Shown here: positions 26,877-36,297 of the stretch, piece by piece
Layout of the letters: each line of letters begins with the position of its first letter
Position numbering within the stretch: the stretch's first letter is position 1
Assembly: GCA_022819605.1 (NCBI GenBank)
Contig: JAJEGW010000061.1
Span: forward strand, 40,570 to 104,569
Source of the DNA: Silicimonas sp.
Lineage (GTDB): Bacteria; Pseudomonadota; Alphaproteobacteria; Rhodobacterales; Rhodobacteraceae
Length of the DNA: 64,000 nt
Direction: 5' to 3'
The notes under the pieces: generated by a model
Database searches by the model: none
What the model was told of the DNA's origin: nothing
The model's input: only the letters and a program-made list of their open reading frames with translations
Translations under genes and position numbers: made by a program

Positions 26877-28022
26877 ATGGCGCTTGACGGAGCCGAAAAT
26901 CTAAATTCGCTTGGCTTTCCGAAGCTGCCTTCGGAGACCCGTGTCGTCGTGGCCATGTCCGGCGGCGTGGACAGCTCCGTCGTGGCCGCCGAACTCGCAC
27001 GCGAAGGCTATGACGTGGTGGGCGTCACGCTTCAGCTCTATGACCACGGGGCCGCCTTGGCCAAAAAGGGCGCCTGCTGCGCGGGGGCGGACATCCGCGA
27101 CGCGCGCCGGGTGGCGGAAACGATGGGGTTTCCGCACTATGTCCTCGACTACGAAAGCATCTTTCGTGAGACCGTGATCGAGGAGTTTGCCGAGAGCTAC
27201 CTTGCCGGTGCCACCCCCGTGCCATGCATTCGCTGCAACGAACGGGTGAAGTTCAAGGATCTCCTTGAGACCGCGCATGACCTCGACGCGGACTGCATGG
27301 CCACGGGACATTACATCCAAAGGAAGCTTGGCGAATCTGGACCGGAATTGCACATGGCCGCAGATCTGGCACGGGATCAAAGTTACTTTCTGTTCACGAC
27401 GACGCCGGAACAGCTCGAGTTCCTGCGCTTTCCCCTTGGGCATCTGGCTTCCAAGAAGGAGACGCGCGAACTCGCAGGTGCGCACGGCCTGTCCGTGGCC
27501 GACAAGCCCGACAGCCAGGACATCTGCTTTGTCCCGAACGGCAACTACGCGTCCGTCATCGAGAAACTGCGTCCGGGGGCCGCTGAGCCCGGCGCGATCG
27601 TCCATGTCGACGGGCGTGAACTTGGCAGGCACGCGGGCGTCATCCACTACACGATCGGCCAGCGGCGGGGCCTCGGCATCGGCGGTCTCGACGAGCCTCT
27701 CTACGTGGTCCGGCTGGATGTCGGCAACAAGCGGGTCATTGTCGGACCGAAGGAATTGCTCGCCACCCGCACCGTGCCGGTGCGCGAGATAAACTGGCTC
27801 GGAGACGAACCCTTCGACAGCGCCAGTGCGTGGAATCTCTCGGTCAGGGTCCGCTCGACGAGACCGCCGACAGAAGCCGTGGTCCATCCGGTCTCGGCGA
27901 CAGAGGCGACAGTCGAGTTGCTGGCGCCGGAAGAAGGCGTGTCGCCAGGGCAAGCATGCGTCTTCTACGAAACCGGCGGCAGCCGCGTCTACGGCGGGGG
28001 CTGGATCTGGCGGGGGTCATGA
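26877..28022 (+). CDS. mnmA: tRNA 2-thiouridylase
   Basis: A 381-residue enzyme that makes 2-thiouridine at position 34 of tRNA. The PP-loop is [12 protein letters not shown]; the catalytic cysteines lie in [13 protein letters not shown] and in [30 protein letters not shown] and a beta-barrel C-terminus complete it. The ATG at 26877 is preferred; a start at 26820 would add 19 hydrophobic residues unusual for the family. It stands alone, divergent from pobA. Confidence 0.95.
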   Translation: MALDGAENLNSLGFPKLPSETRVVVAMSGGVDSSVVAAELAREGYDVVGVTLQLYDHGAALAKKGACCAGADIRDARRVAETMGFPHYVLDYESIFRETVIEEFAESYLAGATPVPCIRCNERVKFKDLLETAHDLDADCMATGHYIQRKLGESGPELHMAADLARDQSYFLFTTTPEQLEFLRFPLGHLASKKETRELAGAHGLSVADKPDSQDICFVPNGNYASVIEKLRPGAAEPGAIVHVDGRELGRHAGVIHYTIGQRRGLGIGGLDEPLYVVRLDVGNKRVIVGPKELLATRTVPVREINWLGDEPFDSASAWNLSVRVRSTRPPTEAVVHPVSATEATVELLAPEEGVSPGQACVFYETGGSRVYGGGWIWRGS

Positions 28023-28125
28023 TCCCGCGAATAGCGTGGGCGGTCTCCGGGTTCATCAAACGCAGAAACCCGAGATCCCGACGACGGCTCTGGATCTGCA
28101 ATCACTTGCGTCGGCGGCCGAGGGA

Positions 28126-29304
28126 TCATCGTCCTCGGCCGTCACCTGCTCTCGAAAGCGCCGCGAGAACCGACCTTGCTGCACGCAGCCCCGGCGTCTC
28201 CTCTCCGCGACCGAGGCGCGCCATGGTCGTGGCCATGGCATCCAGTTGGGCCTCGCGAGCCGCTTGACTTGACAGCAATTCGTTCACGGCTTCTGCAATT
28301 GCTGCAGGCTTGCAGTCCGGACCCAGGAATTCCGGGACCGTCCTGGTGTCCGTCACGAGGTTGACCAGCGTCACCGTGTCAATGGTCGCCAGTCGGCTCA
28401 TGACCTGCCACGACAGCCAGTTCATGTCATAGGCAACAACCATGGGCGTCGCGTTTGCGGCAAGCTCCAGCGAAACCGTCCCGGATGCGGCCAGCGCCAC
28501 GTCGGCGGCAGCGAATGCCGCCCGTTTCATTGCGGGAGCACCGTCGCTGGGATCAATGACGATCGGCTCTCCGGACCATGCACGAACGCCTTCGCGGACA
28601 GCCGATGCGACCGGACCTGCAGCGGGCACGACGACACGTGCCTCGGGGCGGCTTACCAGAACCCTGCGCATCGCCTCTCCGAATACCGGCACGAGGCGCG
28701 CAACTTCCTTGGGGCGCGATCCGGGGAGTGCCAGCACGATGGGTGCGTCTCCTGTTCCGGTCTCGGCGCGAAATGCCCGGACGTCTTCCGAACCGGCAAG
28801 CGGCTCGGCAACGACCGGATGCCCCACGAAATCGCATGTCATTCCTGCCCTGGTCATGTGTGGGGGCTCAAACGGCAAGAGCGCCAGGACATGGTCCGTG
28901 TAGCGGGCCATCTTCTTCGCTCGCGACGCTCTCCAGGCCCAAACGGATGGTGCCACGTAGTGAATGCAGCACAGGCCCGGCATCCTTTTCCTGACAGCGC
29001 ATGCCATGCGCTGCGAAAAGTCCGGCACGTCGATCGTGATCAGCGCATCCGGGCGCCAGGCCACGCAATCAGCCACGACCTCGTTCAGCCTGCGACGGAG
29101 CTTCAGGTATTTCGGCAGCACCTCTGCAATTCCCATCACCGACAGGTCGTCCATGGGAAAGAGGCTCTCCATGCCCTCCCCCTTCATTTCAAGGCCTGCA
29201 ACGCCACGAAACTCCAGGTCCTGCACCTGGGACCGAAGTCCCCTAATCAATGCAGCACCCAGCTTGTCGCCGGAAGCCTCTCCTGCCAGCAGATAGAGCT
29301 TCAT
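28126..29304 (-). CDS. lpxB: Lipid A disaccharide synthase
   Basis: A 392-residue peripheral membrane glycosyltransferase that joins UDP-diacylglucosamine and lipid X. LYLLAGEASGDKLGA at the start, IDVPDFSQRMA, HYVAPSVWAWR, FVGHPVVAEPL, LALPGSRPKEV and AASGTVSLELA are the family blocks. It ends the fabZ-lpxA-lpxI-lpxB operon, 40 bases after lpxI. Confidence 0.96.
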   Translation of the reverse strand: MKLYLLAGEASGDKLGAALIRGLRSQVQDLEFRGVAGLEMKGEGMESLFPMDDLSVMGIAEVLPKYLKLRRRLNEVVADCVAWRPDALITIDVPDFSQRMACAVRKRMPGLCCIHYVAPSVWAWRASRAKKMARYTDHVLALLPFEPPHMTRAGMTCDFVGHPVVAEPLAGSEDVRAFRAETGTGDAPIVLALPGSRPKEVARLVPVFGEAMRRVLVSRPEARVVVPAAGPVASAVREGVRAWSGEPIVIDPSDGAPAMKRAAFAAADVALAASGTVSLELAANATPMVVAYDMNWLSWQVMSRLATIDTVTLVNLVTDTRTVPEFLGPDCKPAAIAEAVNELLSSQAAREAQLDAMATTMARLGRGEETPGLRAARSVLAALSRAGDGRGR

Positions 29305-29344
29305 GGGTCCGGTCGGCCCGGACCGTCAGATGGTGCCCAATGTG

Positions 29345-30130
29345 TCACGGCTGTCGCACCCACAGGAAAATCCCGGCATCGTCGGCTGCCTTCACCGTTT
29401 CCTCGCGATCCAGTACCATGACACCTCCCGCCTCAATGACAATGCCATCGAGTCCCGCTTTCGCCACGCGTGCCGCGGTTCCGGGACCAATCGTCGGCAG
29501 GTCGATCCGACGATCCTGTCCGGGCTTCGGGGCCTTCACGAAAGTGCCTCCCGACCCGTCCGGCCTGCGGTTCAGGCTTTCCAGCATCCAGTCGGTGCCG
29601 AAGCCTGTCTCGACGGCGATGACCTGCCCCAAGCGAACGACGCAAGCCTGTCCGATATCCGCGACGCCAATGGCCTCCAGCGCGGCAACGGCACGGGCGG
29701 CATCCTTTTTGTCTCCGGGCGCAGGTTGATTGTGCGTGAGCACACCGGCAGCCGGCAACAGGTCCGGGGCAAGTTCATGGGCCGCGCGAATCACGAACCC
29801 CTCCGCCTCGAACATCTGCAGCAGGATCGTAAGTGCGCCGTCGTCACCCTTCCCGAGCGCCGCCATTATTCGGTCGATGAACGGCTTGCTGCGAGATTCG
29901 ACTTCGCCGGGATCGAATTCCGGGCGACGGACGGCGCCTGCGAAGCAGAGTTCCGTCACGCCCCGTGTCTTGAGCGCGTCCATGAAGCTCGCAATGCGCT
30001 CGAGGCGAAAAATAAGTTCCGCTTCGATCTCGGGCGACGTGCCGTCAATCCGCGCCAATACCGGCTGCTCGGAAAGCGCACGCGCAAGATGGCCGGGCAA
30101 CCCGCCATTGCCGGCAACCAGCGCCAGCAC
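29345..30130 (-). CDS. lpxI: UDP-2,3-diacylglucosamine pyrophosphatase LpxI
   Basis: A 261-residue enzyme that replaces LpxH in many alphaproteobacteria and releases lipid X. ALVAGNGGLPGHLARA at the start, LCFAGAVRRPEF, GDDGALTILLQMFEAEGF and the C-terminal DLPTIGPGTAARVAKAGLDG block are family features. The start is a GTG at 30130 one base after the lpxA stop (TGAGGTG). Longer in-frame starts would overlap lpxA. Located between lpxA and lpxB, as expected. Confidence 0.94.
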   Translation of the reverse strand: MLALVAGNGGLPGHLARALSEQPVLARIDGTSPEIEAELIFRLERIASFMDALKTRGVTELCFAGAVRRPEFDPGEVESRSKPFIDRIMAALGKGDDGALTILLQMFEAEGFVIRAAHELAPDLLPAAGVLTHNQPAPGDKKDAARAVAALEAIGVADIGQACVVRLGQVIAVETGFGTDWMLESLNRRPDGSGGTFVKAPKPGQDRRIDLPTIGPGTAARVAKAGLDGIVIEAGGVMVLDREETVKAADDAGIFLWVRQP

Positions 30131-30131
30131 C

Positions 30132-30932
30132 TCAGCGCTCCGGCGTAAGATAGCTGCGGTCAGACGCGCCAAGGATGAATTCAACGATGTCCCGCACGTA
30201 GGTGCTGGATGTTTCGTCGCTGAGCCTGCGGGCACGGTCCTGGAAGGTGCCCTCCCCCTGCGCCAGCGTCTGGAATCCGGCGCGAAGGGCCATGATGTCC
30301 TCCCGGGAGACGCCCTTGCGCTTGAGGCCCACGAGGTTCAGCCCTTCAAGCTGCCCCCTCGGCGCCTGGACAAGACCGTAGGGAATCACGTCGTTCGTGA
30401 CCATTGTCACGGCGCCGATGATCGCGCCCTTGCCCACGCGAACCCATTGATGGATGCCGGAAAGCCCGCCGATGATGACGTCGTCCTCGATCACGCAATG
30501 ACCGGCGATCGCGCCTTGGTTCGCGACTATGACCCGGTTTCCCACCTGGGCATCGTGAGCGACGTGCGACCCGGTCATGAAAAGGCAGTCGTCTCCGACA
30601 CGGGTCACGCCAACACCTCCAGCCGTGCCGGTATTCATGGTCACGCCTTCGCGAATGCGGTTCCTCTTGCCGACAATAAGCTGCGTCTTTTCCCCTTTGT
30701 ACTTGAGGTCCTGGGGAATCTCGCCCACGACTGCGCCAGGGAAGATCACGGTCTCGTCACCGATTTCGGTCTCTCCCGTGACAACTGCATGTGACTTTAT
30801 GATCACCCCTGCGCCGAGGGTGACCTCGGAGCCGATCACCGAGAAAGGCCCGATACTTGCGCCTGGCCCGATGACGGCCCCCGCCTCGACAACGGCGGAT
30901 GCATGGACCGTGGCCTTGGGATCAATGCTCAC
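30132..30932 (-). CDS. lpxA: UDP-N-acetylglucosamine O-acyltransferase
   Basis: A 266-residue left-handed beta-helix trimer that starts lipid A synthesis. Hexapeptide repeats run through residues 10-180. The catalytic histidine is in [14 protein letters not shown] and the [15 protein letters not shown] segment is conserved. The start is a GTG at 30932 overlapping the fabZ stop (GTGA); an upstream in-frame codon would give a longer overlap. Confidence 0.95.
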   Translation of the reverse strand: MSIDPKATVHASAVVEAGAVIGPGASIGPFSVIGSEVTLGAGVIIKSHAVVTGETEIGDETVIFPGAVVGEIPQDLKYKGEKTQLIVGKRNRIREGVTMNTGTAGGVGVTRVGDDCLFMTGSHVAHDAQVGNRVIVANQGAIAGHCVIEDDVIIGGLSGIHQWVRVGKGAIIGAVTMVTNDVIPYGLVQAPRGQLEGLNLVGLKRKGVSREDIMALRAGFQTLAQGEGTFQDRARRLSDETSSTYVRDIVEFILGASDRSYLTPER

Positions 30933-31384
30933 TTCGGCATGTCCATCATTGCGGTGAACTCGCATTCGCAGGCGATCCCGCCGTCCACCGTGGCAACGCC
31001 CTTAAACTTCCAAACCTTGCCTCCGCCGCGCAGCTTGGTGATTTCCATCCTGAGAACGTCGCCAGGCACAACCTTGCGACGAAATTTCACGTCGTCCATG
31101 GCCATGAAATAGATCGCGGTCTTCCTGTCCACGAGATCCATCCCGACCCCCGCGATCACGGCCGATGTCTGGGCCATGGCCTCGACCATGTACACGCCCG
31201 GAAAGACCGGCTCGCCCGGAAAGTGACCGACAAAGAAGGGTTCGTTGATCGTGACGTTCTTGATCCCGACCCCTCGTTCCGTCCCATCGATCTCGATGAC
31301 CTTGTCCACGAGCAGGAAAGGATAGCGGTGCGGAATTATCTTCTTGATCAGGCCGATATCCGCCGATTTCAGTTCATTGCCCAT
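30929..31384 (-). CDS. fabZ: 3-hydroxyacyl-ACP dehydratase FabZ
   Basis: A 151-residue hot-dog enzyme. [38 protein letters not shown] (catalytic His and Glu) and FRRKVVPGD are the family blocks. The ATG at 31384 gives [20 protein letters not shown]. It heads an operon with lpxA, lpxI and lpxB. The usual upstream lpxD and bamA are missing here and a divergent MFS gene takes their place. Confidence 0.96.
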   Translation of the reverse strand: MGNELKSADIGLIKKIIPHRYPFLLVDKVIEIDGTERGVGIKNVTINEPFFVGHFPGEPVFPGVYMVEAMAQTSAVIAGVGMDLVDRKTAIYFMAMDDVKFRRKVVPGDVLRMEITKLRGGGKVWKFKGVATVDGGIACECEFTAMMDMPK

Positions 31385-31558
31385 GGAGCCATCCCTTTTT
31401 CTTGAGGTAGCAAGGCGAAACGGTCGCTGCAAGCAAGCGGATTCCGGGTGCGCTCCGGGCACGTCTCCTGCCGGTGCCGCGCGGCAACAGGGATTGAACC
31501 TCACGGGGTCACATGCCAGCCTGCACCGAATTTTGCAACCGAGCCCTGAGGAGGCGGC

Positions 31559-32776
31559 ATGCAGGAAGCGGGCACTGTCCCATCCGGGAAGATCAACGCC
31601 GCCATAATGGCCGGATGCCTCGTGGCGTTTCTTGGCTTTGGCTTCGCGGCGACCTTTGGAGTCTTCCTCAGCCCGATGAGCGAAGACCTTGGCTGGGGCC
31701 GAGAGACATTTTCCCTCTCGGTCGCGGTCCAGCTTCTCACTTGGGGATTCGCGCAGCCGCTTGCCGGTGCCGTGGCCGACAGGTTCGGGACCGCGAGAGT
31801 CCTGGCATTCGGCGCGGTCTGCGCCGGCATCGGCTTCATGTTGCGGGGCATCGTTGCGGACCCGGGGCTCTTCGTCCTTACGGGCGTCCTGGTCGGCGCG
31901 GGCACGGGAGCCGCGTCATTCCCGATCGTCATCGGTGCGCTCGGAAAGATCGTCTCAGAAGAGCGGCGCAGCTTCATTCTTGGACTGGGCACAGCCGCAG
32001 CGTCCCTTGGCATGTTTGTGGCCGCACCGGCCGCAACCACGATGATCGGGTCGATTGGCTGGTCAACCGCGCTGATCGTGATCGGCGCCAGTTTTGCCCT
32101 GATCCTCCCATTCCTTGTGTTCATCGCCCGCGTGGCGACACCGAGCGCGTCGGGATCGTCTGCCAAGGACTTTGGCAACGCGCTGGGCATGGCATTCAGG
32201 GACAGAAGCTATCTCTGCCTGTTCTTCGGTTTCTTTGTCTGCGGGTTTCATGTCGCCTTCATCCAGACACACCTGCCTGCCTACGTGATCGACATGGGCC
32301 TGGCAGTCTGGATCGGCGGATGGTCGCTGGCCCTGATCGGCCTCTTCAATATCGCTGGATCATTCCTCTCTGGATGGTCGGGTCAGGTCTACTCCAAGAA
32401 ATGGGTGCTGAGCGGAATCTATTTTGCGCGCGCAGTGGTAATCGCGGCTTTCGTGCTGGTTCCGGTCAGCGGATCCAGCGTCCTAGTCTTCTCGGCCGTC
32501 ATGGGACTTCTCTGGCTGTCGACGGTTCCGCTGACCATGGGCCTCGTCGCGCAGACGCAAGGGCTGAAGTTCCTGTCCACGCTGGCAGGTCTCGTCTTCC
32601 TGAGCCATCAGACAGGGAGCTTCCTGGGCGCCTGGCTGGGGGGCCGGATCTACGACCTCAACCAGGACTATTCTCCAATGTGGTGGACGGCCGTTGCGCT
32701 CGGTCTGCTGGCCGCACTCCTGCACATGCCCATTCGCGAGTCACCGGGGCCTCTTGCACTTGCCGAAGAGTCCTGA
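31559..32776 (+). CDS. MFS transporter (oxalate/formate or monocarboxylate-like)
   Basis: A 405-residue carrier with twelve helices in two halves. [30 protein letters not shown] in the first helix-loop, [13 protein letters not shown] (MFS motif A) and [23 protein letters not shown] near the end resemble the YbfB/OxlT and monocarboxylate groups. The start lies at 31559; a GAGGAGG sequence (31548-31554) sits just before it. It is divergent from fabZ. A decayed ilvD start follows directly, so the carrier may once have served a sugar-acid pathway (inference). Confidence 0.88.
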   Translation: MQEAGTVPSGKINAAIMAGCLVAFLGFGFAATFGVFLSPMSEDLGWGRETFSLSVAVQLLTWGFAQPLAGAVADRFGTARVLAFGAVCAGIGFMLRGIVADPGLFVLTGVLVGAGTGAASFPIVIGALGKIVSEERRSFILGLGTAAASLGMFVAAPAATTMIGSIGWSTALIVIGASFALILPFLVFIARVATPSASGSSAKDFGNALGMAFRDRSYLCLFFGFFVCGFHVAFIQTHLPAYVIDMGLAVWIGGWSLALIGLFNIAGSFLSGWSGQVYSKKWVLSGIYFARAVVIAAFVLVPVSGSSVLVFSAVMGLLWLSTVPLTMGLVAQTQGLKFLSTLAGLVFLSHQTGSFLGAWLGGRIYDLNQDYSPMWWTAVALGLLAALLHMPIRESPGPLALAEES

Positions 32777-32787
32777 CCGGAACCCGG

Positions 32788-33095
32788 GATGAACCAGGTC
32801 GGATCACGCAATGGACATCAGGTTTCGACGAGGCCGAGATCGGTCGCAGTAACGTGTGCGGCCACACACGCAGATGCGGGGCTCATGCGTCGGCCGCAGA
32901 GCCGCACGAAGATCGCCGGTTCAAGCCGGGCAACCTGAGACTCATGGGGCAACGGAGCGGGCAACGGAGCTGCACAATGCAAATGAACATTTCGCCTGAC
33001 GACCGGGCGGGAAGGCCAGATTTCGCCATCATCAACACCTGGTCCGATCTCTTGTCATGCCGCTGCCATCTTCGAGATCGTGCGGAATGGGTTCG
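32788..33095 (+). pseudogene. Decayed 5' fragment of an IlvD/Edd dehydratase gene
   Basis: This stretch matches the start of the dehydratase at 39268-39577. The frame encodes ITQWTSGFDEAEIGR, RRFKPGNLRLMGQRSGQ and IINTWSDLLSCRCHLRDRAE, against EWTTGRDEGRIG, RWFKPDDLRSMGHRSRA and IINTWSDLSPCHHHLRDRAE in the larger copy. Similarity ends at GGGTTCG near 33095. The remaining catalytic body is absent. The HH to RC change at the cluster-cysteine region and the small deletions indicate decay. Bases 33096-33265 have no recognisable gene. Confidence 0.82.
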
Positions 33096-33265
33096 CAGCA
33101 CCATTCCTGAACCACTGTCGACCGCAAACGAGGCGCGCATGGGATTCTGGGAGGCTTTTTCCGAAACGGATGGCAATTCCTGTCCGGTTTCTTCTTCCGA
33201 GCATTTCCCGGGGCCGTCCTGCCCCCGGCGCGCCCAAATTTCGTTCTGATTGTCGCGAGACACGC

Positions 33266-34006
33266 ATGGATCCGAACCTGCTGCTACTTGCCACTGCCGC
33301 AATTCTGCTGGGTGGTTTCCTGAAGGGGGCGACCGGCGCTGGAGCACCCGTAGTTGGCGTCCCGATCCTGGCCGCGATCATTGACGTGCAGTTTGCGGTT
33401 GCGGTCTTCTCAGTGCTCAACCTCTTCTCGAACATCTGGCATTCGTACGCCTATCGAACGCACCGCGGATCTTTCCGGCTCGTCTACGGCTTTGCGATAG
33501 CGGGTTCGGTCGGAGCGATTGCCGGTTCAGTCCTGCTTGCGTCCCTGCCAACGGATGCCTTGATGGCCTCGCTGGCCGCAATTGTCCTTGCGTATATCTT
33601 CCTGCGGCTCTTTCAGCCGGACTGGAAGCTGAGTCGATCGACGGGATTGCGGCTCGTGCCCTATGTCGGCATCGTCGGCGGATTGATGCAGTGGGCCGGA
33701 GGGATCTCTGCGCCAGTTTCCGTAACTTTCCTGAATGCCATGCGTCTTCCCAGAGAAGAGTTCATTGCGACAATTTCGATCTTTTTCGTCGCCATGTCGC
33801 TCGTGCAGATCCCGTCTCTTGCCTACCTTGGCATCCTGACGACAGACCGCTCGCTCATGGCAATAGCAGCCGCGGTTCCAATGTTCCTTTCCATGCCGCT
33901 CGGCGAATGGGCGGCAAAATACATGTCAAAGGCAGTGTTTGACCGGATAATCCTGATTCTGCTCGCCGCAATTGCAATCCGGCTGATCTGGACATCAATG
34001 AGCTAG
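33266..34006 (+). CDS. TauE/SafE-family sulfite or sulfonate exporter-like permease
   Basis: A 246-residue membrane protein with seven to eight helices. The two TauE half-motifs are GGFLKGATGAGAPVVGVP at residues 12-29 and VGGLMQWAGGISAPV near 135. Members export sulfite, sulfoacetate or other anions, or take up such compounds. The ATG at 33266 starts MDPNLLLLATAAI with a GCGAGACACG upstream. Neighbours give no clear substrate. Confidence 0.88.
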   Translation: MDPNLLLLATAAILLGGFLKGATGAGAPVVGVPILAAIIDVQFAVAVFSVLNLFSNIWHSYAYRTHRGSFRLVYGFAIAGSVGAIAGSVLLASLPTDALMASLAAIVLAYIFLRLFQPDWKLSRSTGLRLVPYVGIVGGLMQWAGGISAPVSVTFLNAMRLPREEFIATISIFFVAMSLVQIPSLAYLGILTTDRSLMAIAAAVPMFLSMPLGEWAAKYMSKAVFDRIILILLAAIAIRLIWTSMS

Positions 34007-34035
34007 AACGCTTCCGGTCAATGGGAACCATTGAT

Positions 34036-35256
34036 CTACGACGCCCGCTTGGGCGTGAGGCACATCAGGCCGAAGCAAAGCAGGGTCAGCATGAATGCCA
34101 GGAGGAACGGCGCGCCGGGCAGGTAGAGCAGCGAACCGTCCTTGACGAATTCACGGAAGATCAAGGTCATGATCAGCGGAGATATGATCATCGCCAGGGA
34201 AACGACGCCGGTAAGCACGCCCTGCAACTCCCCCTGCTGATTGTCCAATGCAGTCCTGGACATGATTCCCTGCAACGCAGGAAGGGCAACTGCGCCAAGC
34301 GAACCAAGAGGAATGAGGACGAAGACCTGCCAGGTTTCGGTGATGAATCCGTACCCGAAGAAACCGATCATTTCGAACCCCAACCCGAACAAGACGGTCT
34401 GCCGCTCGCTCATGTACTTGAGGACCACCCGAATCAACCAGCCCTGAACGAAGGCTATTGCCACGCCGTAGGCCGCCAGGGTGACTCCGATCATCCATGG
34501 CTCCCAGCCAAAGCGCTCCAGCGTATAGAAGGACCAGATCGCCGGATAGACGGTGAATGCGACCTGAAAGAAGAACATGATTGCCAGGAGGAGCTTCAGA
34601 CCGGGTAGCCGGCCAACATGGATGAGGCCGCCAAGCGGATTCGCCCGTTTCCAATCAAATGGCCGCCGGATTTCGTCGGTCACGGTTTCCGGAAGGACAA
34701 ACCAGCCGAACACCATGTTGCCTAGAGAAAATGCGGCGGCCGCATAAAACGGTGCACGGGTCCCAAATTCGGCAAATGCCGCGCCGAACAGCGGTCCCAG
34801 CACAAATCCGATTCCGAATGCGGCACCGATCAGTCCAAAGTTCTGCGCCTTTTCGTCAGGCTCGGATATGTCGGCGATATATGCAGCGACCGTCGGCTGA
34901 GTTGACGCTGTCAGTCCGCCGATGACCCTGCCTACGAACAGCAGCCAGATCGTGTGGGCGACACCCATCACAATGTAGTCTATTCCCATGAAAAACAGCG
35001 AAATCAGCAGTACCGGTCGCCTGCCGTAGCGGTCGGACAGGTTCCCGATCGTCGGGCCAAACAGCAACTGCATGAACGCAAACACCGATGCGAGAATCCC
35101 TCCCCAAACCGCCGCAGAACCGAGAGTGCCGCCTCCGACCTCCAGTATGAGATCTGGCATGACTGGAATGATGATGCCGATGCCGATTGCATCTATGGCG
35201 ACAGTTGCCAGCACGAAGAACAGCGGCAACTTGCCACCCTGGAACCGATTGGTCAT
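34036..35256 (-). CDS. Tet/TCR-type MFS efflux pump
   Basis: A 406-residue twelve-helix drug:proton antiporter. Motifs resemble TetA(class A-like): FVLATVAIDAIGIGIIIPVMPDL in helix 1, GNLSDRYGRRPVLL (motif A), RVIGGLTAST (motif B-like) and GPLFGAAFAEFGTRAPFYAAA (motif C). Many chromosomal relatives have no proven role in resistance. No TetR-type regulator is adjacent. It converges with the TauE-like gene, 29 bases between stops. Confidence 0.9.
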   Translation of the reverse strand: MTNRFQGGKLPLFFVLATVAIDAIGIGIIIPVMPDLILEVGGGTLGSAAVWGGILASVFAFMQLLFGPTIGNLSDRYGRRPVLLISLFFMGIDYIVMGVAHTIWLLFVGRVIGGLTASTQPTVAAYIADISEPDEKAQNFGLIGAAFGIGFVLGPLFGAAFAEFGTRAPFYAAAAFSLGNMVFGWFVLPETVTDEIRRPFDWKRANPLGGLIHVGRLPGLKLLLAIMFFFQVAFTVYPAIWSFYTLERFGWEPWMIGVTLAAYGVAIAFVQGWLIRVVLKYMSERQTVLFGLGFEMIGFFGYGFITETWQVFVLIPLGSLGAVALPALQGIMSRTALDNQQGELQGVLTGVVSLAMIISPLIMTLIFREFVKDGSLLYLPGAPFLLAFMLTLLCFGLMCLTPKRAS

Positions 35257-35319
35257 TGGGCGTCCAGTACGAAGATCACCGACATGCCCCGTGCAGGAAG
35301 ACCATTCGGCAAGTCCGGC

Positions 35320-35560
35320 TCAGTGGATTCCCGGCTCGTCCTGCATCTCCAGACGCAGGCGGTCACCGGATTGCTCATGACTTCGGGCGAATTCTTCGTT
35401 GAATTCGACTCCGAGCCTGCAGCCGTTGGGCAAGCTTGCACACCCTTCACCGATTTCAATCGTGTGGCCGATCAATTCGACATGAACGGCCCCTCCTTCC
35501 CTGGCGGCATCCGAGGTCAGCAGGTCGGGAGTGGATGCCGCCAACTTGAAATTCGCAGCT
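35320..35560 (-). pseudogene. Possible C-terminal remnant of an enolase-superfamily (mandelate racemase-like) gene
   Basis: The minus strand encodes NFKLAASTPDLLTSDAAREG, GHTIEIGEGCASLPNGCRLG and VEFNEEFARSHE, ending at a stop at 35320. The LAAS and PNG--LGVEFNEE pattern resembles the C-terminus of mandelate racemase/dehydratase proteins (LAAS...PDGPGLGVE). The upstream barrel is absent. The assignment is by pattern and is tentative. Confidence 0.35.
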
Positions 35561-36066
35561 CCCTCCTTCGGTCCGCCCAGTCGCCCTCTGCAGGATCTCT
35601 GCTCCGCCAGAACGCTGCTATGGTGTAGAGGCACCGCCTTGATGACCAACAATTGCCCAAACTCCCTGCAAGCTGCTGCGTTCACACCAATTCCCAACAT
35701 TGACACACCCGAGGGCGGCAGTGGATGTCAGTCTTTCCAGATATTTGAGCATTACAACATCAAATTTGCGTCACGCTCGAAAATGATGAATCCTGCGCAA
35801 TCCAGAAAGGCTCGCCCTCGTTCCATCCCAGTCGCCAGCGAACCCGAACCAGTGTCATCAGGATGAATTCCCAGTGACTTGCAAAACCGCTGATCGGACA
35901 TTTCCTGCATCGTGCATTCGCCAAAGTTCTTTCAAACAACGATCTTTCGTGCGGCGTGACATTGCCTGGGCTTGGCCTCAACTCCCGCCCGGCCCGATAC
36001 AAGAGTCCAGGCGTGTTCAGGGCAATCCGCGCGGCCAGCGCGCACGTGTCCTTCCCGCAGCCGTGC
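35561..36066. other. Region without a recognised gene
   Basis: About 500 bases between the enolase-like remnant and the IS630 remnant. Several frames stay open over 100 codons but none has a recognisable motif. It looks like decayed DNA. Confidence 0.5.
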
Positions 36067-36228
36067 AGTCCTGACCTGGATTCAATCGAGCAGGCGTACG
36101 CCAAGACCAAGCAGGCTTCGGAGCACCGCCGCCGGGCTACGGGCGGCGTTCTGGCGCGCTGTCGGCAAGGTCCTCGGCAAAGAATGAACCGCAGGAATGC
36201 GCGAACTACCTAAGGACTGCTGGACAAT
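36067..36228 (+). pseudogene. IS630-family transposase, C-terminal remnant with frameshifts
   Basis: Three successive frames give SPDLDSIEQAYAKTKQ (SPDLNPIE-type DDE motif with its Glu), then LRSTAAGLRAAFWRAVGKVLG, then PQECANYLRTAG. Together they form the end of an IS630 transposase. At least two frameshifts separate them, so it is dead. The rest of the element was not found next to it. A related inverted remnant lies at 50423-50571. Confidence 0.8.
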
Positions 36229-36297
36229 TCCTCCAACCGAACCGGACACGTTCTAGCGATGAGGGTGGCCATGTCCACACAAACAAGTCGCCGTTGG

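Noticed and set aside
26901..27953. Minus-strand open frame of 350 codons opposite mnmA
   Set aside because: Shadow of mnmA; no motifs.
31513..33249. Plus-strand open frame of 578 codons
   Set aside because: Most of it is out of frame with the MFS gene. Only its last third, the dehydratase remnant, is meaningful and is reported separately.
35760..36110. Minus-strand frame of 116 codons
   Set aside because: Overlaps the IS630 remnant and shows no protein features.
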